From positions 3,906,001 through 3,970,000 of the forward strand of contig NZ_PEBF01000001.1 of NCBI RefSeq assembly GCF_002742625.1: DNA of 64,000 nt, read 5' to 3'. Every line of letters begins with the position of its first letter. Within the stretch, counting starts at the first letter, position 1. The translations under genes were made by a program, and so were the position numbers. The DNA is from Caulobacter sp. FWC2. GTDB taxonomy: Bacteria > Pseudomonadota > Alphaproteobacteria > Caulobacterales > Caulobacteraceae. Shown here in pieces: positions 29,156-37,779 of the stretch. Below the pieces are notes generated by a model, which did not search any database, was not told where the DNA came from, and worked only from the letters and a program-made list of their open reading frames with translations.

Positions 29156-30934
29156 TCACGGCCGGGCCGTTGAGGTCGCTTTCGCCCCGCCTTGGGAGAG
29201 GATCGAGTCCAGCTCGGCGCGCGCCGCTTCCATGTCACGACGGAAGTACGGCGAGACGTGCTCGGCGGCGTAGATCGTGGCGCCCGACTGCATGCCGGCC
29301 TCGGCGGCGCTGACGCTGTGCGAGCCGCAGATCCACCGGCTTTCGGCATAGTCGCGGCCCCGGGCGTACAGCGCGTCGGCGCGGCTGGGGGCCAGTTCGG
29401 CCAGGATCATCGCTACGTGCATGCCGAACGCCGAGTGGCCTGACGGATAGTCCGGATTGCCGGCCAGGTGGGCGCTCTTGGCCTCGCAAATGGGGGCGTC
29501 GGTCTTGCCGATATAGGGTCGCTTGGTCCCCCAGTGGGTCTTGGCCACACCGACCACCGAGCGATCATCGCCGGCGCGCTCCAGCAGGGCGGCGAGGATC
29601 GGGGCCTGGGTCGGGTCTATCGTCACCCCCAGCGCCTCAGAGAAGTGCTTCCAGGTGGAGCCGTCGACATCATCGGTGGCCCGCTGCCAGCGAGCGGAGC
29701 CCTTTAGGGCCCGGCTCTGGTCGAAGATGGCCGCGTCGGCGATGGCGCGCGGCGAACCGGCGGCCGGCGGGGCGGCCAGGGTCCTGGTCAGGTCAGGACG
29801 CTGGGCCGGGTTCAGATAGCCTTGAGCCGGCGCCCCGGCCACGCTGTCGAACGGCGCGTCGCAGCCCTTGGTCATGCGGACGGGATTGCAGGTCGCCGCC
29901 TCGCCGCCGGTCAGGCGCACCGTGTAGCCGCCCGCGAAGCGCGGGTCGGCCCACAGATAGTCGGTCGAGACGTACTGCGCGCCGCTGGAGAACGCGGCGC
30001 TACGCATCGTGACGTCGTTCTTGCGCGCCTGGACGGTGTCAGCGTCGGCGCGGGTGCGGACGATGAAGCCGGCCTTCACGGCGGCGGCGATGCGGGCGCG
30101 ATCGCCGACCGGGTCGTTGAGGGTCAGGTAGGCGGCGGCTGGCGAGGCCTCGTCGGTGTTGACGAACATCGCCCGGCCTTCCAGCGACTTGCGCGCCCCA
30201 CGATAGGCCGTGACCGTCTTTGGGCTCTCGTCGAGGGCGAAGAACACCTTGCCCCGCGCCGCGCCTAGCGCCGGCCAGCCGTCGGCCAGCACCGCCTCGC
30301 GCAGGGTGGCGCGCTTGCCCTGGACCTGGTCGGGCGTGATCAGTTCGGCCTCGGCGAATACCGAGCGGATCTCGCCGTCGAGGGCGTCGAAGGCCTTCTC
30401 GTCAAATGGCAGGGCCTCGACGCCGCCGGGGAAGCTGGACGGACCGTCCTTGGCGTTCAGCAGGATCAGGATCGGGGCGTGATCGGGATGAGCCTTCGAC
30501 CAGGCGCGGATCTCCGTCAGGCACGCGACGAAAGTCGGGCAGGTCGTGCGGAAATCGACGTCCTGCATGTGCATGACCTTGTAGCCAGGCTTGGCCATGG
30601 CCGCCGCCCAGGCGGGGGTCGGAACGATACCCTTGCCGAATGCGGTCTTGGGCTGGGCGAAGCGCCCGCCTTGCGGATCGCGGACGACGTCCAGCTCCAG
30701 CTGACGGGCGCCGGCGTCCAGCTCCTCCGCCAGCGGACGATGGCTGTAGTCCAGGCCCAAAGCTCCCGGCCCGGCCGACGCCAGCATGGCCGCCATCTCC
30801 TCGGCCGGGATCGCGGCCTTGTAGGAATTGTGCGTGCCGACCGCGAGGATGTCGTTCATCCGCGCCGCCTGCATCTGCGCGGCTTGGGCGCTGGGTTCGG
30901 CCGCCACGAGGGCCAGAAGCAGGCTCAGCATCAT
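29156..30934 (-). CDS. phosphoinositide phospholipase C-like / class A acid phosphatase-like fusion
   Basis: 592 residues, exported (signal peptide about 1-18, MLSLLLALVAAEPSAQA). Residues ~26-380 match Ca2+-dependent PI-PLC proteins: VGTHNSYK (H35), LELDVVRDPQGG and VMHMQDVDF. Residues ~400-585 match PAP2/class A acid phosphatases: K465-x6-RP (TKRPY), PSGH (497-500) and SR-x5-H (532-539). The usual aspartate of SR-x5-H-x3-D is alanine here (A543), which could weaken phosphatase activity. A phosphodiester would be cut by the first half and dephosphorylated by the second, in periplasm or outside. AGGGAGA-like bases precede the ATG; a second ATG follows immediately. Confidence 0.82.
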   Translation of the reverse strand: MMLSLLLALVAAEPSAQAAQMQAARMNDILAVGTHNSYKAAIPAEEMAAMLASAGPGALGLDYSHRPLAEELDAGARQLELDVVRDPQGGRFAQPKTAFGKGIVPTPAWAAAMAKPGYKVMHMQDVDFRTTCPTFVACLTEIRAWSKAHPDHAPILILLNAKDGPSSFPGGVEALPFDEKAFDALDGEIRSVFAEAELITPDQVQGKRATLREAVLADGWPALGAARGKVFFALDESPKTVTAYRGARKSLEGRAMFVNTDEASPAAAYLTLNDPVGDRARIAAAVKAGFIVRTRADADTVQARKNDVTMRSAAFSSGAQYVSTDYLWADPRFAGGYTVRLTGGEAATCNPVRMTKGCDAPFDSVAGAPAQGYLNPAQRPDLTRTLAAPPAAGSPRAIADAAIFDQSRALKGSARWQRATDDVDGSTWKHFSEALGVTIDPTQAPILAALLERAGDDRSVVGVAKTHWGTKRPYIGKTDAPICEAKSAHLAGNPDYPSGHSAFGMHVAMILAELAPSRADALYARGRDYAESRWICGSHSVSAAEAGMQSGATIYAAEHVSPYFRRDMEAARAELDSILSQGGAKATSTARP

Positions 30935-31256
30935 TGTCTCCCGGTACAGTTCGAGGCGGACCCGTACTGCGGTTTTGTGACAGTCGTGCGCGAGCGCCTC
31001 GGCCCGCGCTCTGTCTTCGACCGCCGCGTTTCAGGGCGCATCCGTTCAAAAGGCGGCACGTCCCGCAGAGCGGAAAGCGGCGGCTGTCCGTAGCCTGAAC
31101 ACGCCTATTTCGTCACGGCCGACGAGAGCATTTTTAGAAACAATGGATTTCCATCATTTCCATTTATGCGTCGATGCGTCGCGGCCAAAGTGAGCTTGTC
31201 AGAACAACGGGGCGGCCGGGAACGGTCCTCCATACAACCCAAAAAAGGATAGTCCC
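30935..31256. other. divergent intergenic region
   Basis: 322 bases between the PLC-phosphatase gene (minus) and the isochorismatase-like gene (plus). It must hold both promoters. The A/T-richest part (31105-31170, with ATTTTTAGAAACAATGG) is the likeliest promoter area. AAGGA before ATG 31257 is the ribosome binding site of the plus-strand gene. I found no palindrome I would defend. Confidence 0.4.
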
Positions 31257-31919
31257 ATGACCCTCGTCGCCACGCCCACCGCCGGCCCGCAACTGCTGAC
31301 CCCGACCGACCACACCCTGATCATGATCGACTACCAGTCGCAGATGGCTTTCGCGACCCACTCGATCTCGGCCACCGAGCTGCGCACCAACGCCGCCCTG
31401 GTCGCTCGCGGCGCCGCCGGCTTCGGCGTCTCGACCATCCTGACCACGGTCGCCGAGAAGAGCTTCTCGGGTCCGATGTTCGACGAGCTCAAGGACGCCT
31501 TCCCGGGCGTCGCCGCCCTCGACCGCACCTCGATGAACACCTGGGAAGACGCCAATGTCATCGCCAAGGTCAATGAGATCGGCAAGCCGCGCATCGTGCT
31601 GGCCGGCCTGTGGACCAGCGTCTGCATCGTCGGCCCGGCCCTGTCGGCCCTGGCCCAGGGCTTCGAGGTCTATGTCATCGCCGACGCCTGCGGCGACGTC
31701 TCGGCCGAAGCCCACAACCGCGCCATGGATCGCATGGTCCAGGCCGGCGCGCGCCCGATGACCTCCCTGCAATACCTGCTTGAGCTGCAACGCGACTGGG
31801 CCCGTTCGGAGACCTACGAGCTGACCACCGGCATCGCCCGCACCTACGGCGGCGCCTACGGCCTGGGCATCACCTACGCCAAGACCATGTTCGGCGCGTC
31901 GGAAGGCCACGCCGCCTGA
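31257..31919 (+). CDS. isochorismatase-family cysteine hydrolase (YcaC-like)
   Basis: 220-residue cytoplasmic hydrolase. The isochorismatase fold is shown by HTLIMIDYQSQMAF with the catalytic aspartate D25, and by LAGLWTSVCIVGPALSAL with the nucleophile cysteine C123 after a conserved cis-peptide-like turn. Similar proteins are annotated as YcaC-type amidases of unknown substrate. It is first of a run of six plus-strand genes ending at 36658; the following hydrolase (32255) is also an amidohydrolase, so breakdown of an amide-bearing compound is plausible. Confidence 0.87.
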   Translation: MTLVATPTAGPQLLTPTDHTLIMIDYQSQMAFATHSISATELRTNAALVARGAAGFGVSTILTTVAEKSFSGPMFDELKDAFPGVAALDRTSMNTWEDANVIAKVNEIGKPRIVLAGLWTSVCIVGPALSALAQGFEVYVIADACGDVSAEAHNRAMDRMVQAGARPMTSLQYLLELQRDWARSETYELTTGIARTYGGAYGLGITYAKTMFGASEGHAA

Positions 31920-31929
31920 CGTCCGTTTC

Positions 31930-31957
31930 GAGGCGGGGATCTACAAGACCCCGCCTC
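31930..31957 (+). terminator. intra-operon hairpin after the isochorismatase-like gene
   Basis: GAGGCGGGG (31930-31938) pairs perfectly with CCCCGCCTC (31949-31957) around a 10-base loop. No T-run follows, so it may reduce or stabilise the transcript rather than end it. Confidence 0.4.
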
Positions 31958-31982
31958 CACTTCCCGTTCACGGATGTCGGCC

Positions 31983-32258
31983 ATGAAACCTTACCTGCTC
32001 TCCCTCGGTGTCGGCCTGCTCGTCGGCGTGATCTATTCGCTGCTCGGCGTGCGCTCGCCCGCTCCGCCGGCCATCGCCCTGCTGGGCCTGATGGGCATGC
32101 TGCTGGGCGAACAGGCGGTCCCGATCGCCAAACGGCTGATGACCAGGACCCCGGTCGTGGCCTATCTGAAAACCCCTGAGTGCGCTGGTCAGGTCCTGGG
32201 TCCGCAAGCCGCCGCGGGCGACGGCCCTGACCCCAAAACTCCGGAGGGCCAGGCATGA
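31983..32258 (+). CDS. XapX-domain membrane protein
   Basis: 91-residue protein with two predicted transmembrane segments (KPYLLSLGVGLLVGVIYSLL and PAIALLGLMGMLLGEQAVP), as in the small XapX family. Its function is unknown. ATG 31983 is preferred by family start; an in-frame ATG lies at 31974. Its TGA overlaps the next start (ATGA), so it is translationally coupled to the amidohydrolase. Confidence 0.75.
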   Translation: MKPYLLSLGVGLLVGVIYSLLGVRSPAPPAIALLGLMGMLLGEQAVPIAKRLMTRTPVVAYLKTPECAGQVLGPQAAAGDGPDPKTPEGQA

Positions 32259-34183
32259 CCCTCGATCGTCGACAAGCCGTCGCGCTGGGCGCGGCATTTC
32301 TCTCAAGTTCCGCTTTCGCTGAAAGGCGCCCCATGACCGATCTGCTGCTCATCAACGGCAAGTTCACGACCCTGGATCGGAGCAATCCGCGCGCCGACGC
32401 CGCCCTGGTCCGCGACGGCAAGTTCGCCGCCGTCGGCGAGGAGGGCGAGGTCCGCGCCGCCGCCGGCCCGAACCCGACGATCATCGACCTTAAGGGTCGC
32501 CGGGTTATCCCGGGCCTGATCGACAGCCACATGCACATCATCCGCGGCGGGCTGAACTACAACATGGAACTGCGCTGGGACGGCGTGCCGACCCTGGCCG
32601 ACGCCATGGCCATGCTGAAGAAGCAGGCCGCCAATACTCCGCCGCCGCAGTGGGTGCGCGTGGTCGGCGGCTTCACCGAGCACCAGTTCGTCGAGAAGCG
32701 CCTGCCGACCCTGGACGAGATCAACGCCGCCGCGCCCGAGACGCCGGTGTTCATCCTCCACCTCTATGACCGCGCCCTGCTCAACCGCGCCGCCCTGCGC
32801 GCCGTCGGCTACACCAAGGACACGCCCAACCCGCCGGGCGGCGAGATCCAGCGCGACGCCTCGGGCGAGCCCACGGGCCTGCTGCTGGCCCAGCCCAACG
32901 CCACGATCCTCTACGCCACCCTGGCCAAGGGTCCCAAGCTGCCGCCCGAGTACCAGTTGAACTCCACCCGCCACTTCATGCGCGAGATGAACCGCCTGGG
33001 CGTGACCGGCGTGATCGACGCCGGCGGCGGCTTCCAGAACTATCCCGACGACTACGAGATCGTCGAGAAGCTGCACGCCGACGACCAGCTGACCCTGCGC
33101 ATCAGCTACAACCTGTTCACCCAGAAGCCGAAGGCCGAGCTGTCCGACTTCCAGTCATGGTCCAAGCAGGTCAAGCCGGGCCAGGGCGACGACAAGTACC
33201 GCCACAACGGCGCGGGCGAGATGCTGGTCTACAGCGCCGCCGACTTCGAGGACTTCCGCGTCGAGCGTCCCGAGATGCCGGCGAACATGGAGAGCGACCT
33301 GGAGCCGGTGATCCGCCACCTGGTAGAGAACCGCTGGCCCTGGCGGCTGCACGCCACCTATGACGAAACGATCTCGCGGGCGCTGGACGTCTACGAGAAG
33401 GTCAACCGCGACATGCCGTTCGACGGCCTGCACTGGTTCTTCGACCACGCCGAGACCATCAGCGACCGCAACATCGACCGCATCGCGGCCCTGGGCGGCG
33501 GCATCGCCGTGCAGCACCGCATGGCCTTCCAGGGCGAGTACTTCATGGAGCGCTACGGGGCCAAGGCCGCCGAGGCGACGCCGCCGATCAACAAGATGCT
33601 GAAGGCCGGCATCCCCGTCGGCGCCGGCACCGACGCGACCCGCGTCGCCAGCTATAACCCTTGGGTCTCGCTGAACTGGCTGGTCACCGGCAAGACGGTG
33701 GGCGGCACGCGCCTCTATCCGCCGGCCAATCGCCTCGACCGCGAGGAGGCCCTGCGCCTGTGGACCACCGCCAATACCTGGTTCTCGAACGAAGAGGGCA
33801 AGAAGGGCCAGATCGCCGTCGGTCAACTCGCCGATCTGGCCGTGCTGGCCGACGACTACATGACGGTCCCGGAAGACGAGATCCCCCACCTGTCGTCAGT
33901 GCTGACCCTGCTGGGCGGCAAGGTCGTCCATGGCCAGGGCGAGTATGACAAGCTGGCCCCGTCCCTGCCGCCGCCGATGCCCGACTGGTCGCCGGTGCGG
34001 ACCTTCGGCGGCTATCAGGAGCGCTCGCGTGGTCACGCCCGCGCCCTGGCCAGCGCCTGCGGTTGCGCCAGCAGCTGCAACGTCCACGGCCATGACCACG
34101 CCTCGGCCTACACCCGTGAAGCCCCGACCAGCGATGCGCGCTCCTTCTGGGGCGCCATGGGCTGCGGCTGCTGGGCGGTGTGA
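32255..34183 (+). CDS. amidohydrolase (YtcJ-like) with Cys/His-rich C-terminal tail
   Basis: 642-residue metal-dependent hydrolase of the Amidohydrolase_3 group. A twin-arginine-like leader starts MTLDRRQAVALGAAFLSSS. The metal ligands appear as HMH in GLIDSHMHIIRGG, later histidines in LHATYDET and WFFDHAE, and the aspartate in GAGTDATRV. The last 43 residues are unusual: C602, C604, C608, H611, H613, H615, C637 and C639, including VHGHDH and MGCGCW, suggesting an extra metal site or exposed thiols. It is coupled to its neighbours by ATGA and GTGA overlaps. Substrate unknown. Confidence 0.87.
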   Translation: MTLDRRQAVALGAAFLSSSAFAERRPMTDLLLINGKFTTLDRSNPRADAALVRDGKFAAVGEEGEVRAAAGPNPTIIDLKGRRVIPGLIDSHMHIIRGGLNYNMELRWDGVPTLADAMAMLKKQAANTPPPQWVRVVGGFTEHQFVEKRLPTLDEINAAAPETPVFILHLYDRALLNRAALRAVGYTKDTPNPPGGEIQRDASGEPTGLLLAQPNATILYATLAKGPKLPPEYQLNSTRHFMREMNRLGVTGVIDAGGGFQNYPDDYEIVEKLHADDQLTLRISYNLFTQKPKAELSDFQSWSKQVKPGQGDDKYRHNGAGEMLVYSAADFEDFRVERPEMPANMESDLEPVIRHLVENRWPWRLHATYDETISRALDVYEKVNRDMPFDGLHWFFDHAETISDRNIDRIAALGGGIAVQHRMAFQGEYFMERYGAKAAEATPPINKMLKAGIPVGAGTDATRVASYNPWVSLNWLVTGKTVGGTRLYPPANRLDREEALRLWTTANTWFSNEEGKKGQIAVGQLADLAVLADDYMTVPEDEIPHLSSVLTLLGGKVVHGQGEYDKLAPSLPPPMPDWSPVRTFGGYQERSRGHARALASACGCASSCNVHGHDHASAYTREAPTSDARSFWGAMGCGCWAV

Positions 34184-34185
34184 CC

Positions 34186-34602
34186 ATGGCCACGCCCGCT
34201 CCCCTCTCCGCCCTCCTGCGCTCGACGGCGTTCGGAACCCTGGCCCGCGCGGTCCTGACCCTGCCCTACTGGTGGAGCGGGATCGCCAAGCTGACCGACC
34301 TGCACGGCGCCCTGGCCGAGGCCGCCCACTTCGGCCTCAAGCCGGCCTGGCTGGTCGTGGCCGCCACCGTGCTGGTGCAGCTGGGCGGCTCGATCGCGCT
34401 GATCCTGGGCCAGGCCGGCTGGCTGGCGGCCGGCGCCCTGGGCGTCTTCACCGCCTTCGCCACCCTGATCGCCCACCCCTACTGGACGGTCGCCGATCCG
34501 GTGGAGCGCTTCCACGCGCTCAACACCTTCCTTGAGCACATCGGCCTGATCGGCGGCTTCATGCTGGCGGCGATCCTGGTCGAGCGGGAGAAGCGGGCAT
34601 GA
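34186..34602 (+). CDS. DoxX-family membrane protein
   Basis: 138-residue inner-membrane protein with four predicted helices. ARAVLTLPYWWSGIAKLTDL holds the usual DoxX segment, then a glycine-rich helix (LVQLGGSIALILGQAGWL) and NTFLEHIGLIGGFML. ATG 34186 is chosen; GTG 34180 would overlap the previous stop. Members support redox or respiratory functions, but the role here is unknown. Its end overlaps the next gene (ATGA). Confidence 0.85.
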   Translation: MATPAPLSALLRSTAFGTLARAVLTLPYWWSGIAKLTDLHGALAEAAHFGLKPAWLVVAATVLVQLGGSIALILGQAGWLAAGALGVFTAFATLIAHPYWTVADPVERFHALNTFLEHIGLIGGFMLAAILVEREKRA

Positions 34603-35300
34603 GCGCGCCGTCTCCCTCCCTGAGCGCGGCCACTGGCATCGGCATGGCCCTGGTCGGCGGCTATGTCGACGTGGTCGGCTTCGTCCTGCTGTTCGGCCTG
34701 TTCGTGAACCACGCCACCGGCAACCTCGTCATGCTGGGCGTCTCCTTGGCCGGCGGCGGCCAAGGCATAGCGACCAAGCTGCTGTCCCTGCCGGTGTTCA
34801 TCGCCGCGGCGGCCGCGACCTATGTCCTGATCTGCCGACGCCGGGCGCACGGCCAGGCCAGCGAGGCGGCGGTGCTGCTGCTGCAGGCGGCCATGCTGCT
34901 GGTCTTCATGCTGCTGACCGTCGCGGCCCTGCCGGCCGACAACGCCGACCAGCCGGCGGTGATGCTGGCGGGCCTGGTGGGCGTCTGCGCCATGGCCGTG
35001 CAGAACGTCGGTGCGCGGGTGGTGTTCAGCCACCTCGCCCCGACCACCATCATGACCGGCAACGTCACCCAGATCGCCATCGACCTGGTCGACCTGCTAA
35101 CCTCGAAGAACGGCCTGGATGAAGCCTTGCGCGCCCGGATCGTCAAGACCTGGCCGCCGGTCGGCGCCTTCGCGGTCGGCGCGATCGGCGGGGCGGTCGG
35201 CGTGATCCTGGCCGGCCCCTGGAGCCTGCTTCCGGCGGCTGTGGTGGTCGCGATCCTGGGCGGCCTCTACGCCCGCGCGCCGCGCCCGGTGCAAGCATGA
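34599..35300 (+). CDS. DUF1275 (YoaK-like) membrane protein
   Basis: 233 residues with about six transmembrane helices. The family pattern is seen in GGYVDVVGFVLLFGLFVNHATGNLV and ARVVFSHLAPTTIMTGNVTQIAIDL. DUF1275 proteins are common and uncharacterised. It starts at an ATGA overlap with the DoxX gene and ends in an ATGA overlap with the porin gene, so the genes are co-translated. Confidence 0.88.
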   Translation: MSAPSPSLSAATGIGMALVGGYVDVVGFVLLFGLFVNHATGNLVMLGVSLAGGGQGIATKLLSLPVFIAAAAATYVLICRRRAHGQASEAAVLLLQAAMLLVFMLLTVAALPADNADQPAVMLAGLVGVCAMAVQNVGARVVFSHLAPTTIMTGNVTQIAIDLVDLLTSKNGLDEALRARIVKTWPPVGAFAVGAIGGAVGVILAGPWSLLPAAVVVAILGGLYARAPRPVQA

Positions 35301-36658
35301 GGGCGGCGGCTCTGGCGGCGGCCCTGCTGACCGGCCCTCTCGCCACTGGGGCGGCCCAGGCGGCCGAGCCGCCAGCGTTCAAGCTGGTCCGATCCGACGA
35401 GGACTATGGCTACCTGAAGTCCGCGCCGAACCTGACCGGTCTCGACCCACTGCGCTACATCCCGCTGGGCCAGGAAGCCTATCTGTCGCTCGGCGGCGAG
35501 GCGCGCGTCCGGGTCGACACGATCGACGCTCCGCGCTTCGGCGTCGGCGGCGCCGAAGCCGACACCTTCGAACTCTTCCGGGGCCTGGTCAGCGCCGACC
35601 TGCATCTGAACTCCGCCATCCGGGTCTATGGCGAGCTTGGCCTGCATCGCGACCTCGACAAGCGCGAGGCGCCGGCCATCACTGACCGCGACGGACTGGA
35701 CGCCCAGGTGCTGTTCGTCGACCTCACGCCCGCCGAGCACTGGCGCCTGCGCCTGGGCCGCCAGGAGCTGAGCTTCAACCCCACCCAGCGCTTCCTCTCG
35801 GTGCGCGAGGGACCCAACATCCGCCAGAGCTTCGACGGTGGGCGGCTGACCTATGCCGGCAAGGGATTGAAGGTCGACGCCTTCTACACCCACCCGATCG
35901 CGATCGAACCCGGCGCCTTCAACGACAGCTACAACGCCAGTCAGGTCTTCTGGGGCGTCTACGCCACCGCGCCGGTAGGCAAGAGCGCCAGCCTGGACGT
36001 CTACAGCCTGAACCTCGACCGCGACCGCGTCCGCTTCGCGACCGTCACCGGCGACGAACGCCGCCGCAGTGTCGGCGCCCGGCTGGCGGGCAGGACCGGC
36101 GCGATCGACTACGAGGTCGAGGGCATGGCCCAGCGGGGCCGCTTCGCCGGCCAGGACATCCGCGCCTGGGGCGGCTCGGCCGGCGCGGGCTACACCTTCG
36201 CCGCGCCCTGGAAGCCGCGCCTCTCCGTACGCCGCGACATCGGGTCCGGCGACGACGATCCGGCCGACGGCAAGCTGAAGACCTTCAACCCGCTGTTCCC
36301 CAAGGGGGCCTATTTCAGCGAGGCGGGGCTGGTCGCCTGGAGCAATCTCTCGGCCTGGCGGATCGCCCTGGGCGCAGCGCCCACCAAGTCGGTCTCGGTC
36401 GAGGTCAGCCACACCGGTCGCCGCCGGCAGGCCGGCCGCGACGCCATCTACCTGCAGCCGCTGGCGGTGCTGTCGGGCGGCGGCGCCTCGACCGCCAAGG
36501 CGGTCAGCGAGGACTGGCAGGCCGACCTCGGCTGGCAGGTCACCCGCAACGTCAAGCTCTCGCTGGAGGCCGTCCATGCCGAAGCCGGCGCGGCGGTGAA
36601 GGCGGCCGGCGGACACGACGTCGACTTCGGCATGGCCATCGTCCAGTTCCGCTTCTAG
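35297..36658 (+). CDS. alginate-export-type outer membrane porin
   Basis: 453 residues with signal peptide (cleavage near AQAAEPP, residue 24). The alginate_exp domain is recognisable: DEDYGYLKS, GGEARVRVDTIDAPRFG, LRLGRQELSFNPTQRFLSVREGPNIRQSFDGG. It ends in the terminal phenylalanine VQFRF of an 18-strand-like barrel. It likely passes small solutes of the operon's pathway rather than alginate. It is last of the six-gene run; its stop overlaps that of the convergent PepSY gene by 4 bases. Confidence 0.88.
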   Translation: MRAAALAAALLTGPLATGAAQAAEPPAFKLVRSDEDYGYLKSAPNLTGLDPLRYIPLGQEAYLSLGGEARVRVDTIDAPRFGVGGAEADTFELFRGLVSADLHLNSAIRVYGELGLHRDLDKREAPAITDRDGLDAQVLFVDLTPAEHWRLRLGRQELSFNPTQRFLSVREGPNIRQSFDGGRLTYAGKGLKVDAFYTHPIAIEPGAFNDSYNASQVFWGVYATAPVGKSASLDVYSLNLDRDRVRFATVTGDERRRSVGARLAGRTGAIDYEVEGMAQRGRFAGQDIRAWGGSAGAGYTFAAPWKPRLSVRRDIGSGDDDPADGKLKTFNPLFPKGAYFSEAGLVAWSNLSAWRIALGAAPTKSVSVEVSHTGRRRQAGRDAIYLQPLAVLSGGGASTAKAVSEDWQADLGWQVTRNVKLSLEAVHAEAGAAVKAAGGHDVDFGMAIVQFRF

Positions 36659-37779
36659 GCCCGAAGGCCGGGGCCCTCTTCCGTCTGTCCGCCGACCGGC
36701 TTTTTCGGGCGTCGACGCTTGGGCGTTCCGGCCGGATTGCCCCAGAAGGTCACCACCGCCAGCGACCCCAGCAGGGCCAGAGTCAGGCCCGAGACGGTCA
36801 TCACCAGTCGATAGGCCAGCCCGCCGACCTTGGCTGCGTGCAGCGGGAAGTCGGCATTGGCGATGCGCGAGCCCAGCGGCAGGGCCTGGGCGTCGCGGCT
36901 GGCGACCATCGCGCCGGTGGCCGGGTCGAACCAGGCCATCGAGCGGCCGTTCGGCAGCCACTCCGCCCGGTGACGCAGGCGGATCGCGACCAGCCCGCCC
37001 TTCTTCTGGGGCAAGGCGATGGTCCGCACCTCCGCGTCGGGGAAGCGGGCCTGGGCGGCGCCGATGATCTTGGCCCAGTCGAGATCCTTGGCCAGCTTGC
37101 CGCCCTTGATCTTCGGCGCCGCCGAGGCCTTTTCCATCACCGCCGGCGGGGTGAACGGCGCGCGCAGGGCGTTGGAGAACCACTTCAGGTTCATCGCCGC
37201 GCCCGTTGTCAGCGACAGGATCAAAAGCGGAGCGATCAAGGCTCCAAGGTCGCGGTGATGATGGACGATCGCCGCCCGCTTCATCATCCGAGGCCACGGG
37301 CGGAGATGGAACATCCGCCGTGTCGGCCACCACAGGATCAGGCCGGTGACCACGAAGCCCAGGCCCGCCAGGCCGGCGATCCCGCCGATGACCTCGCCCG
37401 TGTCGCCGTTGAACAGGTGGTGGTGGAAGTCGAAGATCCACACCTCCGGCCGCGACCAGTTGGAGGTCCAGGCCTGGACGATGTCGCCGTCCTGGTCGGC
37501 GTAGGCGGCCTTCTGCTCGGTCTTGTAGGCCAGCTTGTGCAGACCCATCCGCTCCGTCGCCAGCACGATCGAGCGTGGGCGATCCTCGGCGGCGAAGACC
37601 TTGGTCGCCATCGCCCCCAGGGTCGCCGCGTCCTGCCGCTGGGCGTCGGCGGCGTGGGGCACGGTGGCGCGCAGGTAGGCGTCCTCGTGCACCAGCAACA
37701 CGCCGGTGAAGCCCAGGAGCGCCAGCAGGAGACCGATCAGGCCGCCCGTCCAGCGGTGCAGCAGGCGCAGGGTTGTCAT
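36655..37779 (-). CDS. PepSY-associated transmembrane protein
   Basis: 374-residue inner-membrane protein with four helices: RLLHRWTGGLIGLLLALLGFTGVLL at the N terminus, LGFVVTGLILWW, APLLILSLTTGAAMNL and LTLALLGSLAVVTFWG. PepSY regions lie between. The proteins often sit beside siderophore receptors and may act as ferric-siderophore reductases. I chose ATG 37779, which overlaps the receptor TGA as TGATG; a longer TTG frame to 37797 is less likely. Pairing with a TonB receptor and an upstream Fur-box-like site supports iron uptake. Confidence 0.88.
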   Translation of the reverse strand: MTTLRLLHRWTGGLIGLLLALLGFTGVLLVHEDAYLRATVPHAADAQRQDAATLGAMATKVFAAEDRPRSIVLATERMGLHKLAYKTEQKAAYADQDGDIVQAWTSNWSRPEVWIFDFHHHLFNGDTGEVIGGIAGLAGLGFVVTGLILWWPTRRMFHLRPWPRMMKRAAIVHHHRDLGALIAPLLILSLTTGAAMNLKWFSNALRAPFTPPAVMEKASAAPKIKGGKLAKDLDWAKIIGAAQARFPDAEVRTIALPQKKGGLVAIRLRHRAEWLPNGRSMAWFDPATGAMVASRDAQALPLGSRIANADFPLHAAKVGGLAYRLVMTVSGLTLALLGSLAVVTFWGNPAGTPKRRRPKKPVGGQTEEGPGLRA

